Below are positions 36,097-45,918 of a stretch of DNA of 64,000 nucleotides, in pieces. The notes below the pieces were generated by a model. That model ran no database searches and was not told the DNA's origin. It saw only the letters and a program-made list of their open reading frames with translations. Origin of the DNA: Pseudomonas mandelii. Its GTDB lineage: Bacteria > Pseudomonadota > Gammaproteobacteria > Pseudomonadales > Pseudomonadaceae. Numbering within the stretch: the first letter of the stretch is position 1; each line of letters opens with the position of its first letter. The stretch is from assembly GCF_900106065.1 (NCBI RefSeq), contig NZ_LT629796.1, positions 4,619,501 through 4,683,500 on the forward strand, read 5' to 3'. The position numbers were made by a program, and so were the translations under genes.

Positions 36097-38178
36097 ATGA
36101 GTTATCAGGTTCTTGCACGTAAATGGCGTCCGCGCTCGTTCCGCGAAATGGTCGGCCAGACCCATGTGCTCAAGGCTCTGATTAATGCCTTGGACAGCCA
36201 GCGGCTGCACCACGCCTACCTGTTCACCGGTACGCGCGGGGTCGGCAAGACCACGATCGCACGGATCATCGCCAAATGCCTGAACTGTGAAACAGGTATC
36301 ACTTCGACGCCGTGCGGCGAGTGTTCGGTGTGCCGCGAAATCGATGAGGGGCGTTTTGTCGACCTGATCGAGATCGACGCCGCGAGCCGGACCAAGGTCG
36401 AGGACACCCGCGAGTTGCTCGATAACGTGCAATACGCGCCGAGCCGTGGCCGCTTCAAGGTCTACCTGATCGACGAAGTGCACATGCTCTCCAGCCATTC
36501 CTTCAATGCGCTGTTGAAAACCCTTGAAGAGCCGCCGCCCTACGTCAAGTTCATCCTGGCGACGACCGACCCGCAGAAACTTCCTGCAACCATTCTGTCG
36601 CGGTGCCTGCAGTTCTCTCTCAAGAACATGACCCCGGAGCGTGTGGTCGAGCATTTGACCCACGTCCTGGGCGTCGAGAACGTGCCGTTCGAAGACGACG
36701 CACTGTGGCTGCTGGGCCGCGCCGCCGACGGCTCGATGCGTGACGCCATGAGTCTGACCGACCAGGCCATCGCCTTCGGTGAAGGCAAGGTCATGGCTGC
36801 CGACGTGCGGGCGATGCTGGGCACGCTCGATCATGGTCAGGTCTACGACGTTCTGCATGCGCTGATCGAAGGCGACGCCAAGGCCTTGCTCGAAGGTGTC
36901 CGCCATCTGGCGGAACAAGGCCCGGACTGGAATGGCGTGCTCTCGGAAATTCTCAACGTTCTGCACCGTGTCGCCATCGCCCAGGCGTTGCCTGAAGGCG
37001 TCGACAACGGTCATGGCGACCGCGATCGGGTGCTGGCACTGGCCCAGGCCTTGCCGGCCGAAGACGTGCAGTTCTATTACCAGATGGGTCTGATCGGCCG
37101 CCGCGACTTGCCGCTGGCGCCGGACCCTCGTGGTGGCTTCGAAATGGTCCTGCTGCGAATGCTCGCGTTCCGACCGGCGGACACCGCGGACGCCCCGAGG
37201 CAACCGCTAAAGCCAGTGGGGATCAGCCAGGCCACAGTTGATTCCGCAAATTCAGTGGCTGCCGCGCCGGTGGTGGCACCGGTAGTCGCTGCGGCAGTTG
37301 CACCCGTTGCGCCAGCGCCTGAGCCCGTCGCGGCGGCGATTCCTGCCCCAGCGCCTGAACCGGTGGCGCCCGTTGTGGTGGCCGAGCCTGTGGTTGAGCC
37401 GGTCGCGGTCGAGGCGGCGGTCGACTTGCCGTGGAATGACCCGGTCGAGCCGGAACCCGTCCAGCAACCCGCCGTCGAGCCGGTCCTGGAAACCGCCAGC
37501 GAACAACCTGATCTGCCGCCCATGCCGTTGCCGACGCCGGACAGCGTGGTGCCGGACGCGCCGGAGTGGGCCGCAGCGCCGATCCCGGAACCGTCGGTGG
37601 CCGACGTCGATGCCGCCACCCCGGGCGTGGACCTGGATGACGAGCCGCCGCTGGACGAAGACTACATCGAGCCGGACATGGATTCGGCCTACAGCTACCT
37701 CGATGAACTGGCCAGTGAACACGCTGCCGAGCCAGCACCGGAACCCGAGCCTGAGCCGGCCGCCATGCCCGCCACCGGCCTGGCCCTGCAATGGCTGGAA
37801 CTGTTCCCGAAACTGCCGATCTCTGGCATGACCGGCAGCATCGCCGCCAACTGCACGCTGATCGCCGTCGATGGTGACCACTGGCTGATGCACCTGGACC
37901 CGGCCCACAGCGCCTTGTTCAACGCGACCCAGCAACGGCGTCTCAACGATGCGTTGAACCAGTTTCACGGGCGCACGCTGACCCTGAGCATGGAACTGAT
38001 CAAGCCGGAGCAGGAAACCCCGGCCCAGGCCGCTTCCCGTCGTCGTGCGAACCGTCAGCGCGAGGCGGAGGAGTCGATTCACGGTGATCCGTTCATCCAG
38101 CAAATGATGCAGCAGTTCGGTGCGGTGGTTCGCAACGATACTATTGAACCTGTCGAAGCCCTGGTCAGTCAGGGCTAA
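36097..38178 (+). CDS. dnaX: DNA polymerase III subunits gamma/tau
   Basis: A 693-residue clamp-loader ATPase. Walker A GTRGVGKTT (about 45-53), a zinc module with four Cys (CETGITSTPCGECSVC region) and Walker B LIDEVHML (about 126-133) are present, followed by the clamp-loader domains to about 365. A long Ala-, Pro- and Glu-rich linker (about 380-555) precedes the C-terminal tau domain that binds polymerase and helicase. The ATG at 36097 starts the conserved MSYQVLARKWRPR. I see no E. coli-type A-rich slippery heptamer. It is followed by ybaB, the standard order. Confidence 0.95.
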   Translation: MSYQVLARKWRPRSFREMVGQTHVLKALINALDSQRLHHAYLFTGTRGVGKTTIARIIAKCLNCETGITSTPCGECSVCREIDEGRFVDLIEIDAASRTKVEDTRELLDNVQYAPSRGRFKVYLIDEVHMLSSHSFNALLKTLEEPPPYVKFILATTDPQKLPATILSRCLQFSLKNMTPERVVEHLTHVLGVENVPFEDDALWLLGRAADGSMRDAMSLTDQAIAFGEGKVMAADVRAMLGTLDHGQVYDVLHALIEGDAKALLEGVRHLAEQGPDWNGVLSEILNVLHRVAIAQALPEGVDNGHGDRDRVLALAQALPAEDVQFYYQMGLIGRRDLPLAPDPRGGFEMVLLRMLAFRPADTADAPRQPLKPVGISQATVDSANSVAAAPVVAPVVAAAVAPVAPAPEPVAAAIPAPAPEPVAPVVVAEPVVEPVAVEAAVDLPWNDPVEPEPVQQPAVEPVLETASEQPDLPPMPLPTPDSVVPDAPEWAAAPIPEPSVADVDAATPGVDLDDEPPLDEDYIEPDMDSAYSYLDELASEHAAEPAPEPEPEPAAMPATGLALQWLELFPKLPISGMTGSIAANCTLIAVDGDHWLMHLDPAHSALFNATQQRRLNDALNQFHGRTLTLSMELIKPEQETPAQAASRRRANRQREAEESIHGDPFIQQMMQQFGAVVRNDTIEPVEALVSQG

Positions 38179-38245
38179 TAACTGAAGGCGTTTGGCCCCA
38201 AGGGCCGGGCGCTGTTTAAATCCAAGTACTTTTGAGGTGATTCCC

Positions 38246-38584
38246 ATGATGAAAGGTGGCATGGCCGGCCTGATGAAGCAGGCACAGCAGATGCAGGAAA
38301 AAATGGCCAAGATGCAGGAAGAACTGGCCAACGCTGAAGTCACCGGTAAAGCCGGCGGCGATATGGTCACCGTGGTGATGACCGGTCGTCACGACGTCAA
38401 GCGCGTGACCATCGACCCGAGCCTGGTTGAAGGCCTGAGCGAAGACGACAAAGAGATGCTCGAAGCCGTGTTCGCCGCCGCCGTCAACGACGCCGTGCGC
38501 AAGATCGAAGCCAACAGCCAGGATAAAATGGGCAGCATGACCGCTGGCATGCAACTGCCACCGGGTATGAAACTGCCGTTCTGA
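38246..38584 (+). CDS. ybaB: YbaB/EbfC family nucleoid-associated protein
   Basis: A 112-residue DNA-binding protein of normal length. It begins [20 protein letters not shown] and carries the family core ([19 protein letters not shown]). It lies 67 bases after dnaX and before recR, as in many proteobacteria where these three genes form a replication and repair cluster, although here an oxidoreductase gene intervenes before recR. The ATG at 38246 follows a GAGGTGA ribosome binding site. Confidence 0.94.
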   Translation: MMKGGMAGLMKQAQQMQEKMAKMQEELANAEVTGKAGGDMVTVVMTGRHDVKRVTIDPSLVEGLSEDDKEMLEAVFAAAVNDAVRKIEANSQDKMGSMTAGMQLPPGMKLPF

Positions 38585-38611
38585 TTCGCCAAAGCGCGTC
38601 GGATGAGCTAC

Positions 38612-38648
38612 AAAAAAATGCCAGGCATCGCGCCTGGCATTTTTGTTT
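38612..38648 (+). terminator. Terminator of dnaX-ybaB
   Basis: AAAATGCCAGGC, short loop, GCCTGGCATTTTTG; 28 bases after the ybaB stop. Confidence 0.88.
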
Positions 38649-38680
38649 CTGCCCGTTGGAAACGCGGTGCCTGTGAGGCA

Positions 38681-38709
38681 GCCTTCGCGGGCAAGCCTCG
38701 CTCCTACAG
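38681..38709. repeat. Single REP, GCTTGCCCGCGAAGG type
   Basis: One copy (GCCTTCGCGGGCAAGCCTCG and following bases) without a paired inverse nearby. Confidence 0.75.
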
Positions 38710-38839
38710 AAGCATCGCTGACCTTGTAGGTGCCGCGAAGAAGTCACCTCGGTCCAACGGACGAAACATCGAACGCCACACCTCCACAACGGTCTGCTCC
38801 CTATACCGCCGAAATTCATCGATCACAGGAGACGCTCAC

Positions 38840-39874
38840 ATGCCAGACGCATTGACCCTCAACCAACGTATCGTCCTGGCGTCCCGCCCTGTAGGCGCGC
38901 CGACACCGGAGAATTTCCGCCTGGAACGGGAAGCACTGCCGGAGCTTGCCGAAGGCCAGGTCCTGCTCAAGACTCAATACCTCTCGCTGGACCCCTACAT
39001 GCGCGGCCGCATGAGTGACGCGCCTTCCTACGCCGCACCGGTGGAAATCGGCGAGGTCATGACCGGAGGCGCTGTCAGCCGCGTCGAGCGCTCGCTGAAT
39101 CCAAAATTCCACGAAGGCGATCTGGTGGTGGGCGCCACCGGTTGGCAGAGCCACAGCATCAGCGACGGTCGCAACATCATTCCGGTGCCAAGCGGTTTGC
39201 CGTCCCCGTCCATGGCCTTGGGAGTGCTGGGCATGCCGGGCATGACCGCGTACATGGGCCTGATGGACATCGGTCAGCCCAAGGCCGGCGAAACCCTGGT
39301 GGTCGCGGCCGCCTCGGGCGCGGTGGGTTCGGTGGTCGGCCAGGTGGCGAAGATCAAAGGCCTGCGCGTCGTGGGTGTGGCGGGCGGTGCGGAAAAATGC
39401 CGCTACGTGGTGGAGGAATTGGGGTTCGACGCTTGCGTCGACCACAAGAGCCCGAACTTCGCCGATGAACTGGCCCAGGCGTGTCCCGAGGGTATCGATA
39501 TTTACTACGAGAACGTCGGTGGCAAGGTGTTCGATGCGGTGGTGCCGTTGCTCAATGCCAAGGCGCGGATTCCACTGTGCGGCCTCATCGCTTCCTACAA
39601 CGCCCACGAAGCGCCGACCGGCCCGGATCGCCTGCCGCAATTGCAACGCACCTTGCTGACCAAACGCCTGCGTATTCAGGGCTTTATCGTATTCGACGAC
39701 TACGGTGATCGTCAGCCGGAGTTCGTCAGTGCCATGGCGCCGTGGGTGCGCGATGGCAAGGTCAAGTTCCGCGAAGACGTGGTTGATGGCCTTGAGAACG
39801 CGCCGGAGGCCTTCATCGGTCTGCTGGAAGGCCGCAACTTCGGCAAACTGGTGGTGCGCGTCGCCCAGGACTGA
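38840..39874 (+). CDS. NADP-dependent oxidoreductase (MDR family, CurA-like)
   Basis: A 344-residue medium-chain reductase. The N-terminal GroES-like domain has the family stretch YLSLDPYMRGRM (about 51-62), and the nucleotide-binding motif AASGAVGSVVGQ (about 155-166) lies in the Rossmann domain. It lacks the zinc ligands of alcohol dehydrogenases and resembles leukotriene B4 dehydrogenase/curcumin reductase proteins that reduce the double bond of enones with NADPH. The ATG at 38840 (MPDALTLNQ) is chosen because upstream codons run into a REP sequence. It separates ybaB from recR. Confidence 0.87.
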   Translation: MPDALTLNQRIVLASRPVGAPTPENFRLEREALPELAEGQVLLKTQYLSLDPYMRGRMSDAPSYAAPVEIGEVMTGGAVSRVERSLNPKFHEGDLVVGATGWQSHSISDGRNIIPVPSGLPSPSMALGVLGMPGMTAYMGLMDIGQPKAGETLVVAAASGAVGSVVGQVAKIKGLRVVGVAGGAEKCRYVVEELGFDACVDHKSPNFADELAQACPEGIDIYYENVGGKVFDAVVPLLNAKARIPLCGLIASYNAHEAPTGPDRLPQLQRTLLTKRLRIQGFIVFDDYGDRQPEFVSAMAPWVRDGKVKFREDVVDGLENAPEAFIGLLEGRNFGKLVVRVAQD

Positions 39875-39939
39875 ATAATTGACGCTAATCAGAGGCGCGG
39901 GTATAAACCGCGTCTCGTTGTTTTGTCGGACGTTTCCCC

Positions 39940-40542
39940 ATGAGCTTCAGCCCTTTGATTCGCCAACTGATCGACGCCCTGCGCATTTTGCCGGGTGTCG
40001 GTCAGAAAACCGCTCAGCGCATGGCGCTGCAACTGCTTGAGCGTGATCGCAGCGGGGGTTCGCGGCTGGCGTCGGCACTGAGCCAGGCCATGGAAGGGGT
40101 GGGGCATTGCCGGTTATGCCGCACGCTGACCGAAGACGACCTGTGCCCGCAATGTGCCGATACGCGCCGTGACGACACCTTGCTCTGCGTGGTGGAGGGT
40201 CCGATGGACGTCTACGCCGTGGAGCAGACCGGGTTCCGGGGTCGCTACTTTGTGCTCAAGGGCCATCTCTCGCCGCTCGACGGCCTGGGGCCGGAGGCCA
40301 TTGGCATTCCGCAGCTGTTGGCGCGGATTGAAGAGGCGGGCTCCTTTACTGAAGTCATCCTGGCCACCAACCCGACCGTGGAAGGTGAGGCGACGGCGCA
40401 TTACATCGCGCAGTTGTTGAGTAACAAAGGCCTGGTCGCTTCGCGTATTGCCCACGGCGTGCCGTTGGGGGGTGAGCTGGAGCTGGTGGATGGCGGGACG
40501 TTGGCGCATTCGTTTGCCGGGCGTAAGCCGATCGCTTTGTAG
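39940..40542 (+). CDS. recR: Recombination protein RecR
   Basis: A 200-residue protein acting with RecF and RecO to load RecA at gaps. The N-terminal helix-hairpin-helix ([17 protein letters not shown], about 12-28), the C4 zinc finger (CRLC and CPQC, about 57-72) and the Toprim domain ([14 protein letters not shown], about 81-94) appear in order. Length is standard. A single in-frame gene after the reductase. Confidence 0.96.
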   Translation: MSFSPLIRQLIDALRILPGVGQKTAQRMALQLLERDRSGGSRLASALSQAMEGVGHCRLCRTLTEDDLCPQCADTRRDDTLLCVVEGPMDVYAVEQTGFRGRYFVLKGHLSPLDGLGPEAIGIPQLLARIEEAGSFTEVILATNPTVEGEATAHYIAQLLSNKGLVASRIAHGVPLGGELELVDGGTLAHSFAGRKPIAL

Positions 40543-40663
40543 CGTATGAACCGACGCCATCGCCAGCAAGCCAAGCGCCTCGGTCCATCAGATTCACAAC
40601 AATCCTGTTGAAAACCAAGCAAGCGCTCGGTTAACTTCGCTGAACCTTCAGTGGAGTTCGCCG

Positions 40664-41810
40664 ATGCCTGCCTTTCAGGAATACTTCGATCCCAGCCACC
40701 AATTGGTCCGCGACAGCGTCAGACGTTTCGTCGAGCGCGAGATCCTTCCCGACATTGATCAGTGGGAAGAAGCGGAGAGCTTTCCCCGCGAACTCTATCT
40801 CAAGGCCGGTGCGGCGGGCATCCTCGGGATCGGCTATCCCGACTCCCTGGGCGGCAGTCACGAAGGCGATCTGTTTGCCAAGGTCGCCGCCAGCGAAGAG
40901 TTGATGCGTTGTGGCTCCGGCGGTCTGGTGGCCGGCCTCGGTTCGCTGGACATCGGACTGCCGCCGATTCTCAAGTGGGCCCGCCCCGAAATTCGTGATC
41001 GTGTGGTGCCGCAAGTGCTGGCCGGCGAGAAGATCAGCGCGCTGGCGGTCACCGAGCCCAGCGGCGGCTCCGATGTGGCCAACCTGCAAACCCGCGCTGT
41101 GCGTGACGGCGACTTTTACCGGGTCAGCGGCAGCAACCTTTATCACCAGTGGTGTGCGCGCGGATTTCTACACCGTGGCGGTGCGCACCGGTGAGCCGGG
41201 TTTTGGTGGCATCAGTCTGCTGCTGATCGAAAAAGGTACACCCGGTTTCACCGTCGGCCGGCAGTTGAAGAAGATGGGCTGGTGGGCGTCGGACACGGCC
41301 GAATTGTTCTTCGATGATTGCCGGGTGCCTGTGGGAAATCTGATTGGCGCCGAGAACATGGGCTTCGCCTGCATCATGGGCAACTTCCAGAGCGAACGCC
41401 TGGCCTTGGCGCTGATGGCCAACATGACGGCGCAGCTGGCGCTGGAGGAAAGCCTGAAATGGGCGCGTCAGCGCGAAGCCTTTGGCAAACCCATTGGCAA
41501 GTTCCAGGTACTCAAGCATCGCCTTGCGGAAATGGCCACGGCGTTGGAGGTGTCGCGCGAGTTCACTTACCGTCAGGCGGCGAAGATGGCAGCGGGGCAG
41601 AGCGTAATCAAGGAGATTTCCATGGCCAAGAACTTCGCGACCGACACGGCAGACCGGATTACCACGGATGCGGTGCAGATTTTGGGTGGTTTGGGGTATA
41701 TGCGCGAGAGCCTGGTGGAGCGGCTGTATCGGGATAACCGGATTCTGTCGATCGGCGGCGGGACGCGGGAAGTGATGAACGAGATCATCAGCAAGCAGAT
41801 GGGGCTTTGA
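40664..41810 (+). pseudogene. Acyl-CoA dehydrogenase, frameshifted
   Basis: The two halves (40664 to about 41137, then another frame to 41810) together make a complete acyl-CoA dehydrogenase of about 382 residues. The break is at GGCAGCAACCTTTATCACC (41130-41148): restoring two bases (AACC to AAGACC) gives GSKTFITSGVRADFY, the conserved FAD-side segment of the family. The C-terminal part has the usual [17 protein letters not shown] end. Either a real 2-base deletion or a sequencing error. Without repair the first frame ends after 176 residues and the enzyme would be inactive. Confidence 0.85.
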
Positions 41811-41830
41811 ATTTTGCGGTGTGTCGGCTT

Positions 41831-41929
41831 GCGCCTTCGCGGGCAAGCCTCGCTCCTACGGTTTTCGGTCGAAGCCGAGTTTCCGACACGACTCTGATCT
41901 TGTAGGAGCGAGGCTTGCCCGCGAAGGCG
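41831..41929. repeat. REP pair, GCTTGCCCGCGAAGG type
   Basis: Inverted copies at 41831-41859 and 41900-41929 between the acyl-CoA dehydrogenase gene and the convergent apt. Confidence 0.85.
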
Positions 41930-41946
41930 TCAGTGAAGGCGCCGCC

Positions 41947-42495
41947 TTATTTCTCGCTCAACGCAAACTGCGTCAGGCAAAACGTCGCAATTCCCTGTTC
42001 TTCCAGCCGCTGCGACCCACCCAGCTCCGGCAGATCAATGATTGCCGCCGCTTCATGAATCCGCGCGCCCATGCGCCGAATCAGGTTCGCCGCCGCAATC
42101 AGCGTACCGCCGGTGGCGATCAAATCATCAAACATCACCACCGAGTCGCCTTCGCACAAGCTGTCGGCGTGCACTTCGAGAAAGGCTTCGCCGTATTCGG
42201 TCGCATAACCTTCGGCCAACACGTCGGCCGGCAGTTTGCCTTGCTTGCGGAACAGCACCAACGGCTTGTTCAGCTGATAGGCCAGGACCGAGCCGATCAA
42301 GAAGCCGCGCGCATCCATCGCACCGATGTGCGTGAAGTCCGCTTCGACATAACGGTGGGCAAAGCTGTCCATCACCAGGCGCAGGGCCGTAGGCGACTGG
42401 AACAACGGGGTGATGTCACGAAAGATCACGCCCGGCTTGGGGAAGTCGATCACGGGGCGGATCAGGGATTTGATGTCGAAGGATTCGATGAGCAT
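41947..42495 (-). CDS. apt: Adenine phosphoribosyltransferase
   Basis: A 182-residue purine salvage enzyme making AMP from adenine and PRPP. The PRPP-binding motif [14 protein letters not shown] is clear at about 119-132, and the N-terminal [14 protein letters not shown] stretch (about 18-31) is the Apt signature. Length is normal. It is followed on the same strand, in the direction of transcription, by a REP pair and the broken acyl-CoA dehydrogenase. Confidence 0.95.
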   Translation of the reverse strand: MLIESFDIKSLIRPVIDFPKPGVIFRDITPLFQSPTALRLVMDSFAHRYVEADFTHIGAMDARGFLIGSVLAYQLNKPLVLFRKQGKLPADVLAEGYATEYGEAFLEVHADSLCEGDSVVMFDDLIATGGTLIAAANLIRRMGARIHEAAAIIDLPELGGSQRLEEQGIATFCLTQFALSEK

Positions 42496-42574
42496 CGTCG
42501 AGGTGTCCTGGCAGGCTGCAAACGTCGCAGTATAACGGCGGCTGAACCGTTTCGCTCAGCCGCAATTATGTCCG

Positions 42575-43309
42575 TCAGCCTTCGAGCGAGCCACCGGCCA
42601 GGGCGCAGAGCTGGATCGGGTCGAGGATGTGGATTTCCTTGCCCTCGGCGGCGATCAGTTCGTTTTGCTGGAAGCGTGTGAACACCCGGGACACGGTTTC
42701 CACCGCCAGGCCCAGGTAATTGCCGATTTCGTTACGCGACATGCTCAGGCGGAATTGGTTGGCCGAGAAGCCCCGGGCGCGGAAACGTGCCGAGAGGTTG
42801 ACCAGGAACGTGGCGATGCGCTCGTCGGCGGTTTTTTTCGACAGCAGCAACATCATTTGCTGATCGTCGCGAATCTCGCGGCTCATCACCCGCATCAACT
42901 GACGGCGCAGTTGTGGCAGTTGCAGGGCCAGTTCGTCGAGGCGTTCGAAGGGGATTTCGCACACCGACGTGGTTTCCAGGGCTTGCGCCGAAACCGGGTG
43001 CTTTTCAGTGTCCATGCCCGACAGGCCAACCAGTTCGCTCGGCAAGTGGAAGCCGGTGAGCTGTTCTTCACCGCCATCGCTGAGGCTGAAGGTCTTGAGG
43101 GCGCCGGAGCGCACGGCATAAACGGAATCGAAAGTATCGCCTTGGCGGAACAGGAACTCGCCTTTTTTCAACGGGCGACCCCGTTTGACGATCTCGTCCA
43201 ACGCTTCCATGTCTTCCAGATTCAGAGAAAGTGGCAAGCAGAGGGGGGCCAGGCTGCAATCCTTGCAATGGGCCTGGCCGTTAGCGCGCAGTTTTACTGG
43301 CTCGGACAT
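42575..43309 (-). CDS. anr: Anaerobic regulator Anr (FNR family)
   Basis: A 244-residue oxygen-sensing activator. Cysteines C15, C18, C24 ([11 protein letters not shown]) and C117 (TSVCEI) match the four [4Fe-4S] ligands of E. coli FNR with a constant offset of five. The cyclic-nucleotide-type barrel follows, and the DNA-recognition helix ETVSRVF (E204, S207, R208) is the FNR type, which reads TTGAT-N4-ATCAA sites. Such sites lie before hemN and both ccoN genes in this window. The ATG at 43309 is preferred over one nine codons upstream because it fits the family. Confidence 0.95.
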   Translation of the reverse strand: MSEPVKLRANGQAHCKDCSLAPLCLPLSLNLEDMEALDEIVKRGRPLKKGEFLFRQGDTFDSVYAVRSGALKTFSLSDGGEEQLTGFHLPSELVGLSGMDTEKHPVSAQALETTSVCEIPFERLDELALQLPQLRRQLMRVMSREIRDDQQMMLLLSKKTADERIATFLVNLSARFRARGFSANQFRLSMSRNEIGNYLGLAVETVSRVFTRFQQNELIAAEGKEIHILDPIQLCALAGGSLEG

Positions 43310-43438
43310 TTCTTCAATCCTTGTGGGAAAACACACATAAGCCGTAAGGGTAACTCACGGGAGGACATTCAGGCACGCGGCGATTTTGCCGCAGGGTCAT
43401 AAAGCCAGCATTTTGTTAACCGACAAGTGAATGGATGA

Positions 43439-44824
43439 CTAAATCACTCGCGAAAATCGCTGGTGATTGTGCTGTTGCAAATAGGCATCGAACACCATGC
43501 ACACCGAGCGCACCAGCAAGCGACCGGCGGGCAGTACGCTGATCCGCTCATTATCGAGGCTGATCAAGCCGTCCTCGGCCATGGTCTGTAGCTGAGGCCA
43601 CAGGTCACCGAAGTAACCGCGAAAATCGATGTTGAAGGCCTGTTCGATCTGCGCGAACTCCAGATTGAACGTGCAGATCAACTGCTGAATTACCGCCCGT
43701 CGCACGCGGTCATCAGCATTGCATATCAGGCCCCGGCTGGTTGCCAGTTGCGCGGTGGCCAAGGTGTTCTGGTACTGGTTCAAATCGCTGTTGTTCTGGC
43801 AGTAGAGGTCGCCGATCTGACTGATGGCCGAGACCCCCAGCCCGATCAGATCGCAATGACCGTGAGTGGTGTAGCCCTGAAAGTTACGCTGCAGGGTCGA
43901 TTCTTCCTGGGCAATCGCCAGCTCATCGTCGGGCAAGGCGAAGTGGTCCATGCCGATGTAGCGGTAGCCGGCAGCGGTCAGTTGTTCGATGGTGCGCTGC
44001 AGCATTTCCAGCTTCTGCGCCGGCGTCGGCAACTCGTTGCTGTTGATTCGCCGCTGCGGCATAAAGCGTTCCGGCAGGTGCGCGTAGTTGAACACCGAAA
44101 GCCGATCCGGTTGCAGCGCAATGACTTCGTCGACCGTGCGCGCGAAGTTTTCCGGGGTCTGCTTCGGCAAGCCGTAGATCAGGTCGATGTTGATTGAGCG
44201 GAATTGCAGGGTCCGGGCGGCGTCGATCACGGCGCGGGTTTCTTCCAGGCTTTGCAGGCGATTGACCGCCCGTTGCACCGCCGGGTCGAGGTCTTGCAGG
44301 CCAATGCTGACCCGGTTGAAACCCAGTTCACGCAGCAGTCCCATGGTCGACCAGTCGGCTTCGCGAGGGTCGATCTCGATGCCGTAGTCGCCGGAATCGT
44401 CGTCCAGCAGGTTGAAGTGCTTGCGCAACTGAGCCATCAACTGGCGCAGTTCGTCGTGGCTGAGAAAGGTCGGGGTGCCGCCGCCAAAGTGCAGTTGTTC
44501 GACTTTTTGCGCCGGGTCGAGGTGGCAGGCGATCAGCTGGATTTCCTGCTCAAGACGCTGCAAATAGGGCAGGGCGCGGCCTCGGTCCTTGGTGATGACT
44601 TTGTTGCACGCGCAGTAGTAACAAATGTTCGCGCAGAACGGCACGTGCACGTACAGCGACAATGGGCGCTGGGCCTTACGGCTGTCGCGCAGGGCGTGGA
44701 ACAGGTCAAACGTGCCGACCTGCCCGTCGAATTGCACGGCAGTGGGGTAAGAGGTGTAGCGCGGCCCCGCCAGGTCGTAACGGCGGATCAGATCGGTATC
44801 CCAACGAATGGCGTCGAGCATCAT
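43439..44824 (-). CDS. hemN: Oxygen-independent coproporphyrinogen III oxidase
   Basis: A 461-residue radical SAM enzyme converting coproporphyrinogen III to protoporphyrinogen IX without oxygen. C64, C68 and C71 in CANICYYC form the CX3CX2C cluster motif. The N-terminal RYDLAGPRYTSYPTA (about 15-29) is typical of true HemN rather than HemW. Two ATG codons are adjacent (44824 and 44821); either may be used. A perfect-consensus Anr box lies 65 bases upstream, so expression should rise when oxygen is low, in step with the cbb3 oxidases. Confidence 0.96.
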   Translation of the reverse strand: MMLDAIRWDTDLIRRYDLAGPRYTSYPTAVQFDGQVGTFDLFHALRDSRKAQRPLSLYVHVPFCANICYYCACNKVITKDRGRALPYLQRLEQEIQLIACHLDPAQKVEQLHFGGGTPTFLSHDELRQLMAQLRKHFNLLDDDSGDYGIEIDPREADWSTMGLLRELGFNRVSIGLQDLDPAVQRAVNRLQSLEETRAVIDAARTLQFRSINIDLIYGLPKQTPENFARTVDEVIALQPDRLSVFNYAHLPERFMPQRRINSNELPTPAQKLEMLQRTIEQLTAAGYRYIGMDHFALPDDELAIAQEESTLQRNFQGYTTHGHCDLIGLGVSAISQIGDLYCQNNSDLNQYQNTLATAQLATSRGLICNADDRVRRAVIQQLICTFNLEFAQIEQAFNIDFRGYFGDLWPQLQTMAEDGLISLDNERISVLPAGRLLVRSVCMVFDAYLQQHNHQRFSRVI

Positions 44825-44888
44825 GCGGGCATTCCCCCGGATAGGCTGGCAGTGTTCGCAAGTCTATGGGGGGCGACGCCGGGGCATC

Positions 44889-44902
44889 TTGATTTGCATC
44901 AA
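44889..44902. promoter_or_regulatory. Anr/FNR box of hemN
   Basis: TTGAT-TTGC-ATCAA, a perfect match to the Anr/FNR consensus. Its centre is about 71 bases upstream of the hemN start, suitable for an activator site near -41.5 with a short leader. Confidence 0.85.
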
Positions 44903-44961
44903 CGGTCAGGATATGTGTGGCCAGTCAGGGCCTCTTCGCTAGCAGGGGGAATGCATTTCAA

Positions 44962-44990
44962 TGTAGGAGCGAGGCTTGCCCGCGAAGGCC
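44962..44990. repeat. Single REP, GCTTGCCCGCGAAGG type
   Basis: TGTAGGAGCGAGGCTTGCCC and following bases, unpaired, between hemN and the TauE/SafE-like gene. Confidence 0.75.
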
Positions 44991-45001
44991 GCACCACCGA
45001 T

Positions 45002-45685
45002 CTAATGCCCCATGAGCCAATGCTGATGCGGCCCCGGCAAAGTCCAGATGCCAAACAGGATCACCAGCAACCCACCGGTCATTCGCACACTGCGCTTGCG
45101 CAACAACGCCGTGACCCGCTCAGCCGCCAACCCCGTGGCCAGCAGCACCGGCCAGGTGCCGAGCCCGAACGCGAGCATCAGCAGCGCACTGTCCAGCGCA
45201 TTGCCCTGGCTCGCCGCCCACAGCAACGTGCTGTAAACCAACCCGCACGGCAACCAGCCCCACAGCGCGCCCAGCAATAAGGCGCGGGGCAGGCTCGACA
45301 CCGGCAGCAGTTTGTTGGCAACCGGCTGGATATGCCGCCACAGGCCGCGGCCAAGGCTCTCAATACGGGTCAGGCCGCTCCACCAGCCGGCGAGGTACAG
45401 GCCCATGGCGATCAGCAACAATCCGGCGATCACGCGCATGAACATGGCGGCCGGGCTGTTGGCCACTGCCCAACCCGCCAGGCCGATCAAAAGACCGGCC
45501 GTTGCATAGCTGAGAATTCGCCCCAGGTTGTAAGCCAGCAGCAGGCGAAAACGGCGGCTGCGCTGTTCCTTGGGAATCGCCAGGGTGAGCGCGCCCATCA
45601 AGCCGCCGCACATGCCCAGGCAATGCCCACCGCCGAGCAGGCCGAGAATCACCGCAGACACCAGCAGTGGCGCCAACTCAAGCAT
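45002..45685 (-). CDS. TauE/SafE-family membrane protein of the cco assembly cluster
   Basis: A 227-residue inner-membrane protein with about six hydrophobic segments. The conserved N-terminal GGHCLGMCGG (two Cys three apart) and the later WLPCGLVYS contain cysteines and histidine suited to metal or thiol chemistry, as in DsbD-like transmembrane families. It overlaps ccoS by eight bases and closes the ccoG-H-I-S series, so a role in oxidase assembly or copper handling is plausible (inference). Family name from the general TauE/SafE fold; sulfite export is not implied. Confidence 0.8.
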   Translation of the reverse strand: MLELAPLLVSAVILGLLGGGHCLGMCGGLMGALTLAIPKEQRSRRFRLLLAYNLGRILSYATAGLLIGLAGWAVANSPAAMFMRVIAGLLLIAMGLYLAGWWSGLTRIESLGRGLWRHIQPVANKLLPVSSLPRALLLGALWGWLPCGLVYSTLLWAASQGNALDSALLMLAFGLGTWPVLLATGLAAERVTALLRKRSVRMTGGLLVILFGIWTLPGPHQHWLMGH

Positions 45686-45896
45686 GCGGAGGCGCCTTGT
45701 CGTCCGGTTTGGCCGGATGGCCGCTGGCTTCGTCGACTGCGGCTTGGTGGTTCGGGTCCTGGTCGTCGAACAGAATGCTGTGGGCCGGGCCGTCGAGGTC
45801 GTCGTACTGACCGCTGTCGACCGCCCAGAAGAAGATATAGATAGCGATGGCCACGATCAGCAGCGCGGCCGGGATCATCACGTAGAGAGCTGGCAT
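45678..45896 (-). CDS. ccoS: cbb3-type oxidase assembly protein CcoS
   Basis: A 72-residue protein with one N-terminal transmembrane helix (MPALYVMIPAALLIVAIAIY) followed by the family motif FFWAVDSGQYDDLDGPA. It is needed for cofactor insertion into cbb3 oxidase. It starts 22 bases after ccoI and overlaps the next gene. Length is normal for this small protein. Confidence 0.93.
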   Translation of the reverse strand: MPALYVMIPAALLIVAIAIYIFFWAVDSGQYDDLDGPAHSILFDDQDPNHQAAVDEASGHPAKPDDKAPPHA

Positions 45897-45918
45897 CTGG
45901 ACTCCATGCCCGCGCGGC

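Noticed and set aside
36061..37203. Open frame of 380 codons on the minus strand
   Set aside because: Antisense shadow of dnaX; no ribosome binding site and no recognisable domain.
36097..38178. Programmed frameshift in dnaX giving a gamma subunit
   Set aside because: No A-rich slippery heptamer like that of E. coli was seen; a short form by another mechanism cannot be excluded.
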